A DNA stretch of 64,000 nucleotides from Odontocerum albicorne (Eukaryota > Arthropoda > Insecta > Trichoptera > Odontoceridae): contig OX463862.1 in assembly GCA_949825065.1 (NCBI GenBank), forward strand, positions 19,647,118 through 19,711,117, written 5' to 3'. Made by a program: the position numbers and the translations under genes. Below the pieces are notes generated by a model. The model did no database searches and was not told the DNA's origin. It saw only the letters and a program-made list of their open reading frames with translations. Shown here in pieces: positions 10,913-23,582 of this stretch. Positions within the stretch are counted from its first letter, which is position 1; each line of letters starts with the position of its first letter.

Positions 10913-11131
10913 TATAGTTCGGAGATTCTAGGATGATTCCTGTGACAGCTCACAAATTTGCCCCAATACAACCTTATGTAATGTATTTACTAAAATAACT
11001 TGCTATTTATTAGAATTGAGGCTTATATTAAAGTTGATAAAATAATTAAAATTGCTGAACATCGTTACAAGGTTGTATTGGGGCAAATTTGTGAGCTGTC
11101 ACAGGGCTCATCCTAGAATTTCCGAACTATA
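10913..11131. mobile_element. MITE, family M1, ~219 bp
   Basis: The same element as 1265-1484 in inverse orientation, flanked by TA. Ends: TATAGTTCGGAGATTCTAGG, and on the opposite strand TATAGTTCGGAAATTCTAGG. Confidence 0.85.
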
Positions 11132-11570
11132 ATTGGATATTCACTTGACTTCAAGTAGTCCATCAACTGACTGGCATTAGCCATAAAACACATTTTGAAT
11201 TCCAGCCTATGGTGCGACTATTCACAGCCAAACATGAGGTAGCAGTGATCAGACTCCTGGGTAGACTTCTCAAGCTCCACAAATACTTGGTGGCTAATTA
11301 ATGGCAGACAGAGTGATATCAGAAAGCACCCTGATCTTAGGTATAAGTATGGGCTTCAGACAGCTTGTGATGACCCTGCAAGTATCGTTGAACATATTTT
11401 CGATGTGTCTGGTGTGATATATGCCATATAAGACATGCATATTCTGCTACCGAGTTACAGAGGGCAATAACTGACACCCTCAGAATGGTTATTATGAAAT
11501 ATTAATAAAAAAAGGTAAATGGATTACTCAACCACGCTATATCAAATGTAGAAAAATTTGCGTCATATCA
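11132..11570. other. Unassigned sequence
   Basis: The base composition is mixed and the region could be a decayed transposon, for example around 11190-11470. I see no conserved motif, terminal repeat or splice-framed exon. Confidence 0.4.
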
Positions 11571-11574
11571 AATG

Positions 11575-11960
11575 TTGAAAAAGTGTCGATGTATGAAAGA
11601 AGGCACAATTAAAACATCAGAAATGAATGCATACATAAAATGAATGTTTCAAGTAAGACGAAGAAAGGAACTTTGAGATGGTTTGGAAATGTGAAGAGAA
11701 TTAATGACTAAGCGAGTATAAAAGTCAGAAATGCAAGGTGTGCGTGTAAGAGGTAAACCGGGGCAAATATGGCTGAATCAAATAGACCAGATTTTAAAAG
11801 TTAAGAATGAGAAGTATGCATATTAAAATATTGTGCATGACGAGATATACGAATGTGGAGGAGGCGAAAGTTTTGTGCTTGGATAGAAAAATTTAGAAAT
11901 CTCTTTTATCTACCTACCTCGCAAGGGACACGGCGTGATAATATGTATAATGAAAAAAAA
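11575..11960 (+). mobile_element. LINE-A-like 3' end, divergent subfamily
   Basis: The order of motifs matches LINE-A: TTGAGATGGTTTGGAAATGT, a GTGTGCGTGTAAGAGGTAAA segment, an aspartate-rich middle, then GAATGTGGAGGAGGCGAAAG. The terminal sequence is CTCGCAAGGGACACGGCGTG instead of CCCCGACAGGGAAATGG. The same variant recurs at 29640-29800 and 30330-30455. Confidence 0.65.
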
Positions 11961-12029
11961 TTACAATTATTTGTTTTATTAAATAACTATACCTTATTCA
12001 TGATTTATAAAAAAAACAGCTGTCCTTAA

Positions 12030-12310
12030 CGGGACAGATATGATTTACTATACGCTGAATTGTATTTAAAAAACAGCTCGCAAACCGCTCAAAATACCCT
12101 GGTGGACCTCATGTAGCCCCCGAGCCGCGAGTTGTCAATGCTTGATCTACATCAAGAAAAATAAGACATATTTTTTTATATAATTTTTATTTCTGTTTAT
12201 TAATATTTAAAAAAATATCAATATTATTGTAGGGGGCAAAAATGTTCCGAGACGCCAGTGTCGCGGCAATGAACCCGTGGCTCTATACGCGCGCATACTA
12301 AACTGGGACA
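12030..12310. mobile_element. Possible hAT-like remnant
   Basis: CAGCTCGCAAACCGCTCAAA and CCCGAGCCGCGAGTTGTC resemble the 'rim' sequences of hAT non-autonomous elements. Boundaries are not clear and no target duplication was found. Confidence 0.25.
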
Positions 12311-13380
12311 ATTATTATTAATTACCTTCTTTATTTATAGCTAATTTCAATAAAATCTGACACGTCATAACATAATATACAAGGAAATCTAACAAATCAA
12401 TAAAACCGAACACGCACGCTCTTTTCCCACTTTGATATTTTATCATTTCTTAACAAACGTAAAAAAATTAATTCAAGATGTCACAGAAGAAAAACTGTAT
12501 AGAAAAATCGTCTATATTAAATTTCCAGCGTAATATTATAAAAAAATTGCGCCAATAAAACAATTATACTGTATGTCGAAATTTATTTTAAACTAATTAG
12601 AAAAATAATCATAGAAAATTTCATTTATAAATACTAAAATGAGTCATTTTTGCGTAATCCAAAAAATACGTAAAATTTACACGGTTTTATAAATACATAT
12701 ATATAAATTGAAAGAATAAAACATATTATAATCAATTAATTTACCGTGTAAAAAAGAAATTCTAAAAAAGATTTCGTATAATAAATATAAAATAATATGA
12801 ACTATTTTTATTCAGCTTGATAAAAGCACTTTTCATAAATTGTTTGACATAAAAAATAATTAAAATTGTCTTTTAATTAATTTACCTACTTTGTAAAAGA
12901 CAAGATGTCTTTAATAGTAAAAAAAGAAATCGTCATTCAATGCGTACAAAATGTATGGCTATTCAACAAACGAGAATTCTTCTAAACACACATGAAATCA
13001 TTCCGCTTTCATAAAATGGATCTGGCGCTTCAAATCTGTTTTAATTGCCCTCCATGTTCTGTTAAGAATCATTTTCGAATCAAATTATGAGAATATTCAA
13101 TGTAAAACCGCTCACAAATATAAAAATACGGAGGCAATACCCATCGTGAGAAAAACATATTACAATACTTTAACTTGGTTACTATTTGCAAAACAGCACA
13201 AATATACTAAGTAAGTGAAAGAATTCCAGTTATTTGAGAGAATAATACAATGTGGCGATGAAATATTACGCCGATAGAAAGATACAAACATGGCGCGCAT
13301 TTCTAATATTTAAAATAAAGCGTATTTCGACATTTGATTCGGGCGAAGAGGTTTCCGATTTCTTAAAGATTTCGTTCTTC
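12310..13380. other. AT-rich upstream region of gene 2, nothing recognised
   Basis: Unusually for this window, no transposon termini or tandem arrays are visible here. Confidence 0.45.
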
Positions 13381-14460
13381 CGTCCGTCCGTGTAGCGGCA
13401 GTAGCTGGTAGCGATTTTATAAGGCCCCTCCACCCTCCAATAAATTCCCACAATGTTCAACAATAAATTTAAAGTGGTCATAATAATTTAAAGAGCGCAG
13501 CCACGAGACGAGAGATGATGCGCCTGTAAATGGTATAGCGTTCTCGGCGCTCAAGACGAGACGAGCGAGACAAGTTACAAAACCAGTATAAACCAAAATC
13601 ATCGGCACATTCCTCAATTACGAGGCTTCTGGCTTCCTCAAAACGAGAATAAATTCCTCGAGACTACCTATGGCCACCTAGCTACTCTCCTACAAGTGTA
13701 CTCACCACATAACAACATTTTTGGTAGAGACCTACTTTACCGTTGTGTAATAAACATCAGTTGTGAGCTGTCAACCGATGTCAACAAGAGATGACGAATG
13801 CTATCTCTTTTTAACAAAACACAAGTAGTTTTTATTTCTTCTGTTATGGCGTGTACTGTACAATCGCGCTCGTATTGAAAAAAATCACGGAAAATGTCCG
13901 TTTTCTACAATGTGAACATTTCTAAACTTTCGCGCGGCGATCATTTTAAATTAAACCATCTAAGATTGTTGTAGCGTCTTGTACGAAAAACGTCTTTTGA
14001 GATAAAGTTACGAAAGTTTTTTGAGGTCAAGTCGAGTGCCTACAAACAAAAATGTTACTAATGTTCTAATTACGTGGGTAAATATCTTGTATGAATAGTA
14101 ACACGAACTAGTTGTATTTTTATAATCCGTTATTAGAGACTTTCCGAGGTTTCGAGACTATCTACCGTCGACAATTGCGTACGAAATCTTAACGAATCGG
14201 AATCGAGTTATTTTAATAATTTTTGTGTTCCACTTTCCTAATAGATTAATCTTATTATTCGAAAGAATGTCCGTAAAAAGTTGACGGAAGCATCTCCCTT
14301 GATGCGTTGGATGATAGCGTAGGAAATTAGGTTTTTTGTTCGTCTTTATAATATTATATTTATTTGATATATTATTTGTGTCGTGTCGTATGAAATTAAA
14401 TATAAATTTCGTTCAAATGTTTAATTCGTATCGAGTGAAATTGCGGGAGATGTTAAAGAA
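13380..14460 (+). promoter_or_regulatory. Presumed promoter and 5' UTR region of gene 2
   Basis: CpG dinucleotides are more frequent than elsewhere (for example 13480-13570 with GAGACGAGCGAGACAAG, and 13850-14220). An in-frame TAA at 14422-14424 precedes the ATG at 14461, which limits the reading frame on the 5' side. No TATA box or initiator can be assigned with confidence. Confidence 0.4.
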
Positions 14461-14658
14461 ATGATGACAGATGACAGTACCGATGTAAGCAAATATGGCA
14501 GTGTAATTGGGGGGTCTGATTTAGGAAAAGAGGACCAAAGTTCGGATCAATTTGATTTTGAAAGTGTCGGGGACAGTGTTGCAACTGAAAATGAAACAGC
14601 TGATGGGGACAGTGACAACCACACATCTTCTAGTCACCCTGTTGTAAAAGTAAAAACG
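14461..14658 (+). CDS. Gene 2 (C2H2 zinc-finger protein), presumed first coding exon
   Basis: Starts at ATGATG after an in-frame upstream stop, encodes 66 residues and reaches the donor AAAACG|GTAATT in phase 0. The peptide (MMTDDSTDVSKYGSVIGGSD, then an Asp/Glu/Ser-rich stretch ending HPVVKVKT) is strongly acidic and has no known fold. Acidic N termini are common in zinc-finger transcription factors. Phase 0 matches the next exon at 48608, but a ~34 kb intron must be assumed, and other exons could intervene. It could instead belong to a separate gene. Confidence 0.55.
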
Positions 14659-16299
14659 GTAATTTTATACAATTTTTTTATTTTTTTACAAATTACGTAA
14701 ATATGAAAACACACCCATTTTACATACTATTATTTTTTATTACTCGCACTATCCTAAAATTGTACTTTATTTTTTATCAATTTACATATAATCTCGTATT
14801 ATTTTATATCAATTAACTTTTAATTTAAAAAATTTAATATTCTTAAATAAATAGTAATATTCTAATAAGAAAGTGTAAAATAATGGTGCCCCAAATTGAT
14901 ATTTGGGTGTTACCAACAACGTTTTTGATTTAAATCCACCTTAAATACAATAATTTACTTGAATTTATTTATAAAATTTCTGAGAAGTGTATATTTTTAA
15001 TTCGATAATGGTATAAATCTTAAAAATTTTAAAAATCATTTGATTTAATAATGCAAAGAAAATGTAAATTTAAAGTGGTTTCCTTATATTTTTATCAAAT
15101 CTGTTCTTATCCTAGGATCTTATATAATGAAGGAATCAACACTATTCATTTTTTTCCTCTATTTTCAACATTTTTTTTTGCATATTTTCAAATCCTTTTT
15201 CTAGTTAATATACTCTCAAAAATATGATTATGAAATTAACACTAAAGAAATCACACGGTCTCTTTTAAAACAAGTGTAAAAAATATGTAAATTAATTGAA
15301 TATTTGTATTTTTTTCCAACTTAAAAGTAAACCAAGATGTACAGTTTCGAGGTGAAATATTAGAAAAATATAAGTTCTACTTCTGGTTCTACCATCTTGT
15401 TACAGTTTCTCTCATTCTTAGTAATAAAATCAAAGCAATAAATAGGTTTATGGTACTCTATGTCAAAACTTCACAAAAAATACAATATTTGGTAAAACCT
15501 AGTTCATTAAAAAATCTGTAAAACAGTGCATAACTCTTATTGAAATATTTCCAATTAAAACACAATGTAACAATTTTGAAATGTATGATATTAACTTCAT
15601 ACTAAAGGTCATAACTTCCTACAGTTGGAAAGAAAATATAAACATATACAGTTATAATCTACTTTTTACTGCTGTAATTAAAACAACAATGTTGTATGCA
15701 TTTATTCTATGGAAATCAACCGCATTATCATAATTCTTTATAATAATTCATACATCAGTTTTAAAAGTTGACTTTCAGACCAAAATTTTAGTCTTATCTA
15801 CTTATAATTTGAACTATAAATAGATTAAAATATTTTTACTTATCTTCAAATGATTGATACACATTACTTTACAATAATTTCTATTAGGATCCTTGTATTG
15901 AATATTGGATGTTTTTTCTTAAACAATTTTTAATAATTACCAAGTTATCTTTTAGCAGATAAAGATATAGAACACAATTGTAAGAAATCACTTTTTGTGT
16001 ATTTAATTCGAAATTAATTTGTGCATTTTTACACATGTTATTCGTGTTTTACAATTGTATTTCAGTAAGTCCTCTTTTTTATACATACATGAGATTATCA
16101 AGAAATATTAGCAATAATTATAAAACATTTGCTTACAACATTTGGTACATTTTTTAATACTTTATATTTAGATATTACTAAAATGTTGAATGCAGAGTGA
16201 AAAATCTAAGTTAAGAGGAATAAAATGTATGTAACCACATCAGGGTTTATTCAATTGGGAGTTGTATTTGTAGTGTGCTGGCAAAATGTCGAGTCAATT

Positions 16300-16410
16300 A
16301 ATTGTATAAATGATGGGGAAGCGAAAGATATATATTGTGATAGAAAAATGCGGCATTCTGTCTCTCTGCCTACCCTCTAGATAGATATGTTGTGATGGTA
16401 TGTATGTATA
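16300..16410 (+). mobile_element. LINE-A 3' terminal fragment
   Basis: GGGGAAGCGAAAGATATATA, then TAGAAAAATGCGGCATTCTG, CTCTCTGCCTACCC and GTTGTGATGGTATGTATGTA. This is the conserved LINE-A terminus with its (TATG)n tail. Confidence 0.75.
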
Positions 16411-17624
16411 TATCAGTATCAGCCATATGCAATCCACTGCTGAGTGAGGGCACCTCTTTAATTTCCACTATTACGGTTCTCAGAATTGTACACATGGTGT
16501 ATGAAGGAGAAACCAGGTATATTTGTCGTATGAAGTATTGGCTACCTCCGTTTGTTATCAGTTCCCATAGGTATTGGATGTCACCCAGTGATTTGGTCAC
16601 AGTATTGAATGCTTTGGTTCTAACCCTAAGAGTGGGTTAACTTGGAGTATTATAAAGAATATTTATATATTTTTACTAAATGAAAATGTTTTTCTTCTAA
16701 ATTGTTACAATCTTGTACCTAGTTACAATCTTGTACCTCTTATGCTGTTAGGAAGTTAGTTGTTCCCATCAAATATAAACTGGTTAGTAGGTTTGTCCTA
16801 CTTTTTCTGTTTACTTAATAGATTATCAAGTTGGTATTTTCAAAAAGGTATCTTGAGATGTTATAAACTGTGTCACAATTTAATTTGCCAAATTTCTTGC
16901 CAATTTAATTTATTATTCGTATTCTTTATTTATTTAACATTAAATGCTCAGTTACTAAAATTTTGGTGAGTAAATTACTATGCAGGATTTTTTTATAACT
17001 GTATCCAATAGTTATTCATTTATATGGTACTGTCCGGCTTATTGGACATGAATAAATAACATTGTCTTTAGCACATCACTCGCAAATCGTCCCCATAACA
17101 TACACGTTAGCAAAATCATCTGTCGCGCCCAGATAAAGTTAACAATATCTAGTTAACAAAATAAAACAAACTGGAACCTTTTTCTTCTTTTTTTTGCTAT
17201 AATCCCCTATCCGCAGTGGTCTAGTTATCAGCGATAGTTAATTTATTTTACCAAAATTTGTCTTTACTCTTAATCAATTAAAAAAAAATGTAAAAATGAA
17301 AGGAACCTATGTGCTTGGATTCATAAAATACCAACTTATTTATCTAAGTCAGGTAACCATCCTATAACATTTAGTTTTGCCTGATGAAACACCGCAATAG
17401 GATATGGTACAGAGTCTGATGTAGAACAGCACAATTACAGTTAGGTTCATCACTGCATTCCCATTTGTGTAACATATATGTTAATCAACCACATCCAGTT
17501 TCTAAACAGACCTTATATAAATTTCAGATGAGACAAATACTTCGTGGTGATTTTTGTTATGTCACGCCTTCAACTATTCACATTTAAGTGTTAAATAAAT
17601 TTGTTTAAAATAAATAAAAATATA

Positions 17625-17782
17625 GTTCAACCTGGTAGGTTTATTGCCATGGCTATCTCAAATGGTATTAACAAGCCTTAAGGGAAGAACAGGAATCTTT
17701 AAAAAAAACAATAGGAATTGAACCCACAACCCCTGGGTTGAAAAACAGGTGTCTTACCAACTAGGCCATGGAGTTCATCAAA
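17625..17782 (-). mobile_element. SINE1
   Basis: Reading on the minus strand: CATGGCCTAGTTGGTAAGAC (A box), GGGTTGTGGGTTCAATTCCT (B box), a short body, then a degenerate tail ending AAACCTACCAGGTT. It has an internal A-rich run. Confidence 0.8.
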
Positions 17783-17951
17783 TTTGTAATTCTATACAAT
17801 CCTCTATCCTCAACTTCTAAAATATGTGCTTTAATTTTATATTCTGGTTTCGTAAGAGGTTCGTAAAATTAAAGAGAAAGTGCATATTTAAAAAGACATT
17901 GAGAAATGTTATACATTATTTCAAGGGTTTGCTTTCTTATATTTCTTATAA

Positions 17952-18434
17952 AGTGTCTTTCAAATTGAGCAGTTTTTTTACTTAAAAATTTTTATTGGTC
18001 ATCGAAGTATAATGTATGACACGTTTAAACACAAAAAATAATATCCGCCAAATGTCCACCTCTTGCAGCTCCACCACAGATGTCCACTCCTTTGTCAAAA
18101 TTTTCGATGACATTTTGTCATAATTGCGGTTCTAATTCACCAATAATGTGAATAATTTCGTCCTTCAGCTCAGGAATTGATTGGAGATCATTCTTATAGA
18201 CCTAGCTTTTCACGTAACCCCAGAGAAAATAGTCCAACGGTGTCAGATCACATGATCTTGGTGGCCAATTAACATCACCGTTCAACAATTTGAATGCCTT
18301 GTTGTATTGTATACAACTCCATTTTTATAAATCTCATACATTACACTTCTCAAATGTCACAAGACCCAGGCAAGTTCACGATGCCATCTGTGTTTTATCC
18401 AAGAATTAAAAAAACTGCTCAATTTGAAAGACCC
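17952..18434 (-). mobile_element. Deleted mariner-superfamily element with transposase C-terminal fragment
   Basis: Terminal inverted repeats GTCTTTCAAATTGAGCAGTT are seen at both ends. Between them the minus strand reads WPPRSCDLTPLDYFLWGYVK, the third-aspartate region of a DDxD transposase, followed by YKNDLQSIPELKDEIIHIIG, with stops. The first two acidic catalytic residues are absent. At about 483 bp it could only have moved with a helper. Confidence 0.8.
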
Positions 18435-18511
18435 TATTATTTATAACTGAGTATAAACAATTTTAAGTTTGGCATTTCCTTAAAATTGCCAGTCAAAATT
18501 TTTCCAATACA

Positions 18512-18575
18512 GTGGAACTCGAAAACAATAAATTTAGTTATAACAAGACCATGGTTATAAGGAACAAATTATAAA
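18512..18575 (+). mobile_element. Tigger-like terminal sequence
   Basis: TA|CAGTGGAACTCGAAAACAAT followed by GGTTATAAGGAAC resembles pogo/Tigger ends. No matching second end was found. Confidence 0.35.
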
Positions 18576-18734
18576 TATTATTTCGTTTCTTTTTAAGTAC
18601 AAACATTTCTTAGTCAATGTGAGAAAAAAAAACAATGATTCAAAACTGGTGCAAAAAAGTGTTTTTTTCCTCTTTAAACACAGACTTAAACATGTCTGTT
18701 ATAAATCTCAGGTTGTATTTTACTTTCCTTATGT

Positions 18735-18800
18735 ACAATACAACCCGGCAGGCTTATTGCCATGTGGCAATCTCTTCCGACCAACCTAATAAGGCATTAA
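18735..18800 (-). mobile_element. SINE1/LINE-B tail fragment
   Basis: AACCCGGCAGGCTTATTGCC followed by ATGTGGCAATCTCTTCCGAC is the shared tail with its stem. No head is attached. Confidence 0.75.
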
Positions 18801-19129
18801 GTGAATAACAAAGTACATTATGTTTAAGTATTTTTTAAATTGGCACCAGGAAATTTTCTTATCATTTGATGGAAGTCTTTTTTGTTTTAAATCCTGTTTC
18901 GATTTTGAGAAAATGTTTTTTTTTTTCTGGTATTATAGTCTTGGAGAGTTAAAATTTGTATGTTGATGTCTCCCAACAAGGAAAATAAAAATTATTTTTA
19001 ATTAATTTGTGTTGCTTCTGGATTATTGTAACTATTTATTCTGGTTTGCCTTATTCACAAATTTCTAGATGCCAGTCTGTTTTCAATGCAGCTGCTAGGT
19101 TAATATATGGTTGTCATAAATATTGCCGT

Positions 19130-19425
19130 ATTGGTTCATGTGTTGAATAAGATGAAGAAGAGCACTCTGAGATGGTTTGGGCATGTAGAACGAATGAATG
19201 AATAGAGGCTAACAAAACAGATATTAGTGGAAGGTGTGTGAGGAAGACCAAGGAATCAAGTGAATAATATTTTGAAAGAAGGAAATGTTAAGTCAGGGGA
19301 ATTGTAGTGTTTGTATGAGAAGGTGTATGGGTGTAGTAGAGGTAAAAGATGTGTGTCGAGATAGGAAAGTCAGGCGGTCTGTCCTTTCTGCCCACCCCGA
19401 CAGGAAAATGTTGTGAATGTGTACG
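19130..19425 (+). mobile_element. LINE-A 3' end
   Basis: CTGAGATGGTTTGGGCATGT (RWFGHV), GTGAGGAAGACCAAGGAATC, GTGTGTCGAGATAGGAAAGT and CCACCCCGACAGGAAAATG. Frames are broken. Confidence 0.8.
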
Positions 19426-19741
19426 TTTATTTATTTCTTCATGCAATCTCATACTATTTTGCATATACAAGGATGTGGGCTGAAAAACATCTTATGTCCT
19501 CGCGGCCGGGCTCGTCCTATATTGGTGAGGTGTATCTCGGCCGGGGGATGTTATGGGATGAGCCCAGACCTTTTGATAGCTTGAGGTGAGATTTATGTGT
19601 GATTTTAGAATGTATGTACTATATATATGTACCTACATACTATGTTGTTATCAATAAACCTATATTTATTTAAAGTTCGATTTGTCAGTATCAGTTTTTA
19701 CTTTTTCGTCCATTTTTACTGAAAGGAGTTCATTACAAATA

Positions 19742-20223
19742 CAGTACAGCACCGATTATCTGGGGATCAATTATCCGTTAGTTGGATTAACTGTGGTCCT
19801 CTGTAGTACAATTTTTTTTTATAAATCTGAAAATTATATTTTATTCAAATTTTTAATGAACGTCCACATTTTGAAAATTACAAAGTAAGGACCTAAACTG
19901 TTATAAAATCTATGATTTACATTATATTATTTGACCAACGCTAGTAAGTTAGCCGTGTTTCTCCGCATCCACACCGACACGAAAACATGTGGACCCAGGG
20001 TTTCCCAATGTAATTGCCGCAGTATGATACCGGCATTTAACAGTTGTATCTTTCAAAGATTGAGAAAGCTTGTTGGTGTACGCATCTCGCATTACAAAAT
20101 TTATCTAACATTTAAACTCTTAAAATGTTGAACTCAATAAAAACTTTGATTGGATTAACTATGTTTGTCAATTATCCGGGCTTGAGTGTACTCCAATTAC
20201 CACGGATAATTGGCGCTTTACTG
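19742..20223. mobile_element. pogo/Tigger-like MITE, 482 bp
   Basis: The second copy of the family at 7761-8229, in reverse orientation. Its ends are TA|CAGTACAGCACCGATTATC and, on the other strand, CAGTAAAGCGCCAATTATCC|TA. The internal CACCGACACGAAAAC... segment is the complement of the other copy's. Confidence 0.85.
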
Positions 20224-21230
20224 TATCAATTTTTATTTTTTGTCCATTTTTACTGAAAATATTACATTATAAGTACTGTATAGTGCACAAATACTACAAC
20301 TTTTTTTTCACTAAACAAGATATTTATTTGCGTATCAAATGAAAAAATGCCACGAAAAAATTGTATCAAAAAACAATTTGCCCTGCAAAAAAAAAACTTT
20401 TTGTTAGGATGAATAGATTTATCGACTGATAAATAAATGTATACTTTTTTCAATAATTTACAGCAAATTTAAATATTGTAAACAGACCGTCTTCAGAATT
20501 TACAATACACTGTTTGCCACTGAACAAGTGACTTGACGGGTTTTATAATGTCCTAACACCTTAAGTTAAATATGCAGAACTTTTTAATTGCCTTACAATG
20601 TTAAAAATTATTTTAATATCTGAGAAAAATTCATAAGGTTTCATTCATATTTGCTATATATTAAAAACTACTTATTCATTGGCTGCAAATACTTTTATCT
20701 TGATTTGCAAATCAAATCAGTCTGCAATGGAGGAAATAATATGCACGGGTTTGTAATTCATACCATCCGACTATTTGAAGATACCTACGTTCTTGGATTA
20801 GCAATTGGGTAATCAGACATTCTTTTAAATTGTTAATTTTTTTTAAAATCCTTTTTAAAATGGTTAAATTCTTTTTTTAAATGATTAAAGTTTACTTTGT
20901 TGAGTCTTTTTGAATTTCGTGTGATAAGAAATTATTATGAAATTATAATTAATACTGATCAACAATGAAGAGCCCAGCACTGTGATAAACTTTATCACTA
21001 ATCTCCAAAAGATATATTCATTTAATTTATCAACATCAACAATATTCGCTCCTGAAATTATGAATATGGAATATCTTTGTCATCCCAGTTTCGTACTGGA
21101 ATAGGCAAACCGTTCCGACGGCCAGACTTTCCTATCTTGACATACATATAAATAAAATAAATACATATATTATAGTTTCTTGAATTTTATAAAACATGTT
21201 TGTTTCACTTTGTGGTGTCATGTTTATAAA

Positions 21231-21946
21231 TTTTAAATAAAATAAATAAAACACTAATTTTAAATTTCGTATTCACCACTGTTTTATTTGAGTTCACTAC
21301 GGATTGCAAAAACCTCCGTCTTCCTCGCCAGGTGTAGGTGAATTAAAATATGTCTTAAACATATTTTTTTATAATTGTATTAAATACAGGAGAGGGGAAG
21401 GGAAGTAGGTAGGCATCAAAAATATGACTTTTGAAGGGGAAACACATTTAGCAGAGGTAACCAAGTTAATTTCAATAAGTCTGCTAAATAAGTTTCCCGT
21501 TGAAAAGCCATCCTTTTGACGCCTATCCACTCCCCTCCTCGTCTCCTGTACATATTACAATTAGAAAATATATATTTTAGACATAATTAAGTTTAACTTC
21601 ACCTGACGAGGAAGACGGAGGTCTTTGAAACAGGAGAGGGGAAGAGGAGTGGGTAAGCGTCAAAAGGGTGGCTTTTGAATGGGAAACTTATTTAGCGGAA
21701 GACTTATTGAAATTAACTTGGTTTCTTCTGCTAAATATGTTTCCCCTTCAAAAATCATCCTTTTGACGCCTACCTACTTCCCTCCCCCTCTCCTGTATTT
21801 AATATATTTATAAAAAATACATTTTAGACATAATTAAGTTCAACTTCACCTGATGAGGAAGATGGAGGTCTTTGAAACCGGTAGTGAACTCAAATAAAAC
21901 AGTGGTGAATAAAAATAAAAATAAAGTGTTTTATTTATTTAAATAT
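21231..21946. mobile_element. Nested foldback element F2
   Basis: Outer inverted arms (ATTCACCACTGTTTTATTTG at 21271, and its complement ending at 21910) enclose two complete inner palindromes at 21387-21548 and 21631-21795. Each inner palindrome starts CAGGAGAGGGGAAG and mirrors itself around a short AT-rich centre. The spacer CACCTGACGAGGAAGACGGA recurs after the second palindrome as CACCTGATGAGGAAGATGGA, so palindrome plus spacer is duplicated in tandem (~245 bp). There is no coding capacity. Confidence 0.85.
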
Positions 21947-21967
21947 TGATAGCAACTTAGTATGTGT

Positions 21968-22192
21968 ATTGTAATTTGTGTAGTGAAACACTTTTTTTTC
22001 ACTTAATATAATTGTATAATATAAGTTTTCACCTCATCATCAGGGAAGCACAAACAAGACTGATTATGAAGTGAAATCCTTGACACCGGTAGGGTTGGAC
22101 CGTTATATTAAGTGGAATAAACAGTGTTTGACTAAAAAAATATAATGTCTTTAAACCTTCACAATGTTAATGCCTTAACTATAAATAAAATA
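21968..22192. mobile_element. Palindromic MITE, family P1, copy b
   Basis: The left arm is eroded (AACACTTTTTTTCACTTAAT). The right arm is intact: ACACCGGTAGGGTTGGACCG, TTAAGTGGAATAAACAGTGT, then AATGTCTTTAAACC and TTAACTATAAATAAA. The centre contains CACCTCATCATCAGG. Confidence 0.8.
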
Positions 22193-22379
22193 GTATGTAC
22201 ATATGAGTATATCCTGAATTGCATATATATTTCAAGATAATGACGAAGAAAATACATTTAAGAGAGAAACTATCAAAAGGTCTGGGCTCATCTCATAACA
22301 ACCCCAAGTCGAGATAGACCCCCACCAATAGAGAAGGCGAGCCCGATCGCAAGGACATCAGACGTTTTTCAGCTCACAC

Positions 22380-22560
22380 TCTTTATATTTCACCTCTTCT
22401 CTTCTTACTTTTACTTCTTTCAAAATATCATTCACTTGATCTAAAAAATAAAATTCACTGAATCTTTTTCTACCACGCATTTCACTCACATTTGCACTCT
22501 TTTAATTAGTCTTTCTTCATTCATTCGTTCTACATGTTCAAAATATTTCAGCGTCCATGC
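22380..22560 (-). mobile_element. LINE-A fragment
   Basis: On the minus strand the sequence encodes relics of the FGHV/MNEE/ANVSE and DQVNDILK region (TCAAAATATCATTCACTTGA, TTTCACTCACATTTGCACTC). Confidence 0.7.
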
Positions 22561-23056
22561 CCTTTATAATTAGTTATATTCAGCAAATCATGAAAGGAAT
22601 TACATTGTGTTGTGTTAAATATTATACTAAAAATATATGACAACTGGATCGAGCTCTCAGAAAAGATGGCAGCAGAAGACCAACTGCCTTGGCCTACATA
22701 ACATAGAGAGCCTTGAATAGACTCCAAAGAGTGACTAGATGCAAGGGGAACATGCAAAGATAGGGTTTCTTGAATAAAAGTAGCGAGTGTGATTGTGGGT
22801 CTACATAGAATTCACCACACATTCTAGTTTGTTCGAACACCGGGACTACATGCTCGAAGCAAGAGACACTTTAGTGTCCTTTATATATCACGGTAACAAT
22901 TATAAAATGATAGATATTGTATCAACATCTAACATTCAGGATACACATATCTTTCAAAATATGATGCATAAAAAAGTTACGACATGGGAAATAAAAAAAT
23001 AATCATGTGCAATCAATTAAATTCAATCAACAATACAATTAAGTAGGAACAAATAA

Positions 23057-23182
23057 AATCAAAATCTCTCAAGGGTAATGATAGTTTTAGAGCAAATCAC
23101 AAAATCTCTCAAGGACATTGATAATTTTAGAGCAAATCACAAAATCTCTCAAGGACAATGATAATTTTAGAGCAAATCACAA
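23057..23182. repeat. 40-bp tandem repeat, 3 copies
   Basis: The unit is AAAATCTCTCAAGGACAATG plus ATAATTTTAGAGCAAATCAC. Confidence 0.9.
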
Positions 23183-23334
23183 AAAAAAACTTAAGATTAA
23201 GTGGAATAACCTGTCAAGGCCTAAGATTGAGGAAATGCCAGATAAGGGCTCCCCTAAGCTCGACATCTTCTTGAAGTGACTTCTGTTGGAGTTTGCTCAT
23301 CATCATTATCAAAAGACATTGATGAAAGAAGTTG

Positions 23335-23540
23335 AATAAAGGTGTGCACTGAGAAGAATACTTGGGGTGACAATGTAAGGTGAATGAATGAAAAAAAACT
23401 AACAAAACAAATATACAACGCAAATACGAGTGGAAGGCGTGGTAGAATGTAAAAGTCACAGGAATTGTATGAAAAGGTGTATGTTGCAATAGGAAAACCT
23501 GGTGCTCTCTCGTTTCCGCCTACCCCGACAGGGAAATGGA
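23335..23540 (+). mobile_element. LINE-A 3' end, tail-to-tail with next copy
   Basis: From a GTGCACTGAGAAGAATACTT start it runs, with deletions, to CCTACCCCGACAGGGAAATG. The next LINE-A copy begins 43 bp later in opposite orientation. Confidence 0.75.
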
Positions 23541-23582
23541 AGATTTTTAAAAATGTAATAACATTCAGCTATTTTCTCAAAT

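Noticed and set aside
12030..12310. Firm hAT element call
   Set aside because: The GAGCCGCGAG-type text is suggestive, but no pair of terminal repeats or 8-bp duplication was found. Kept only as a low-confidence feature.
13266..13617. Minus-strand open frames upstream of gene 2
   Set aside because: They lie in the CpG-richer presumed promoter of gene 2 and show no recognisable protein text.
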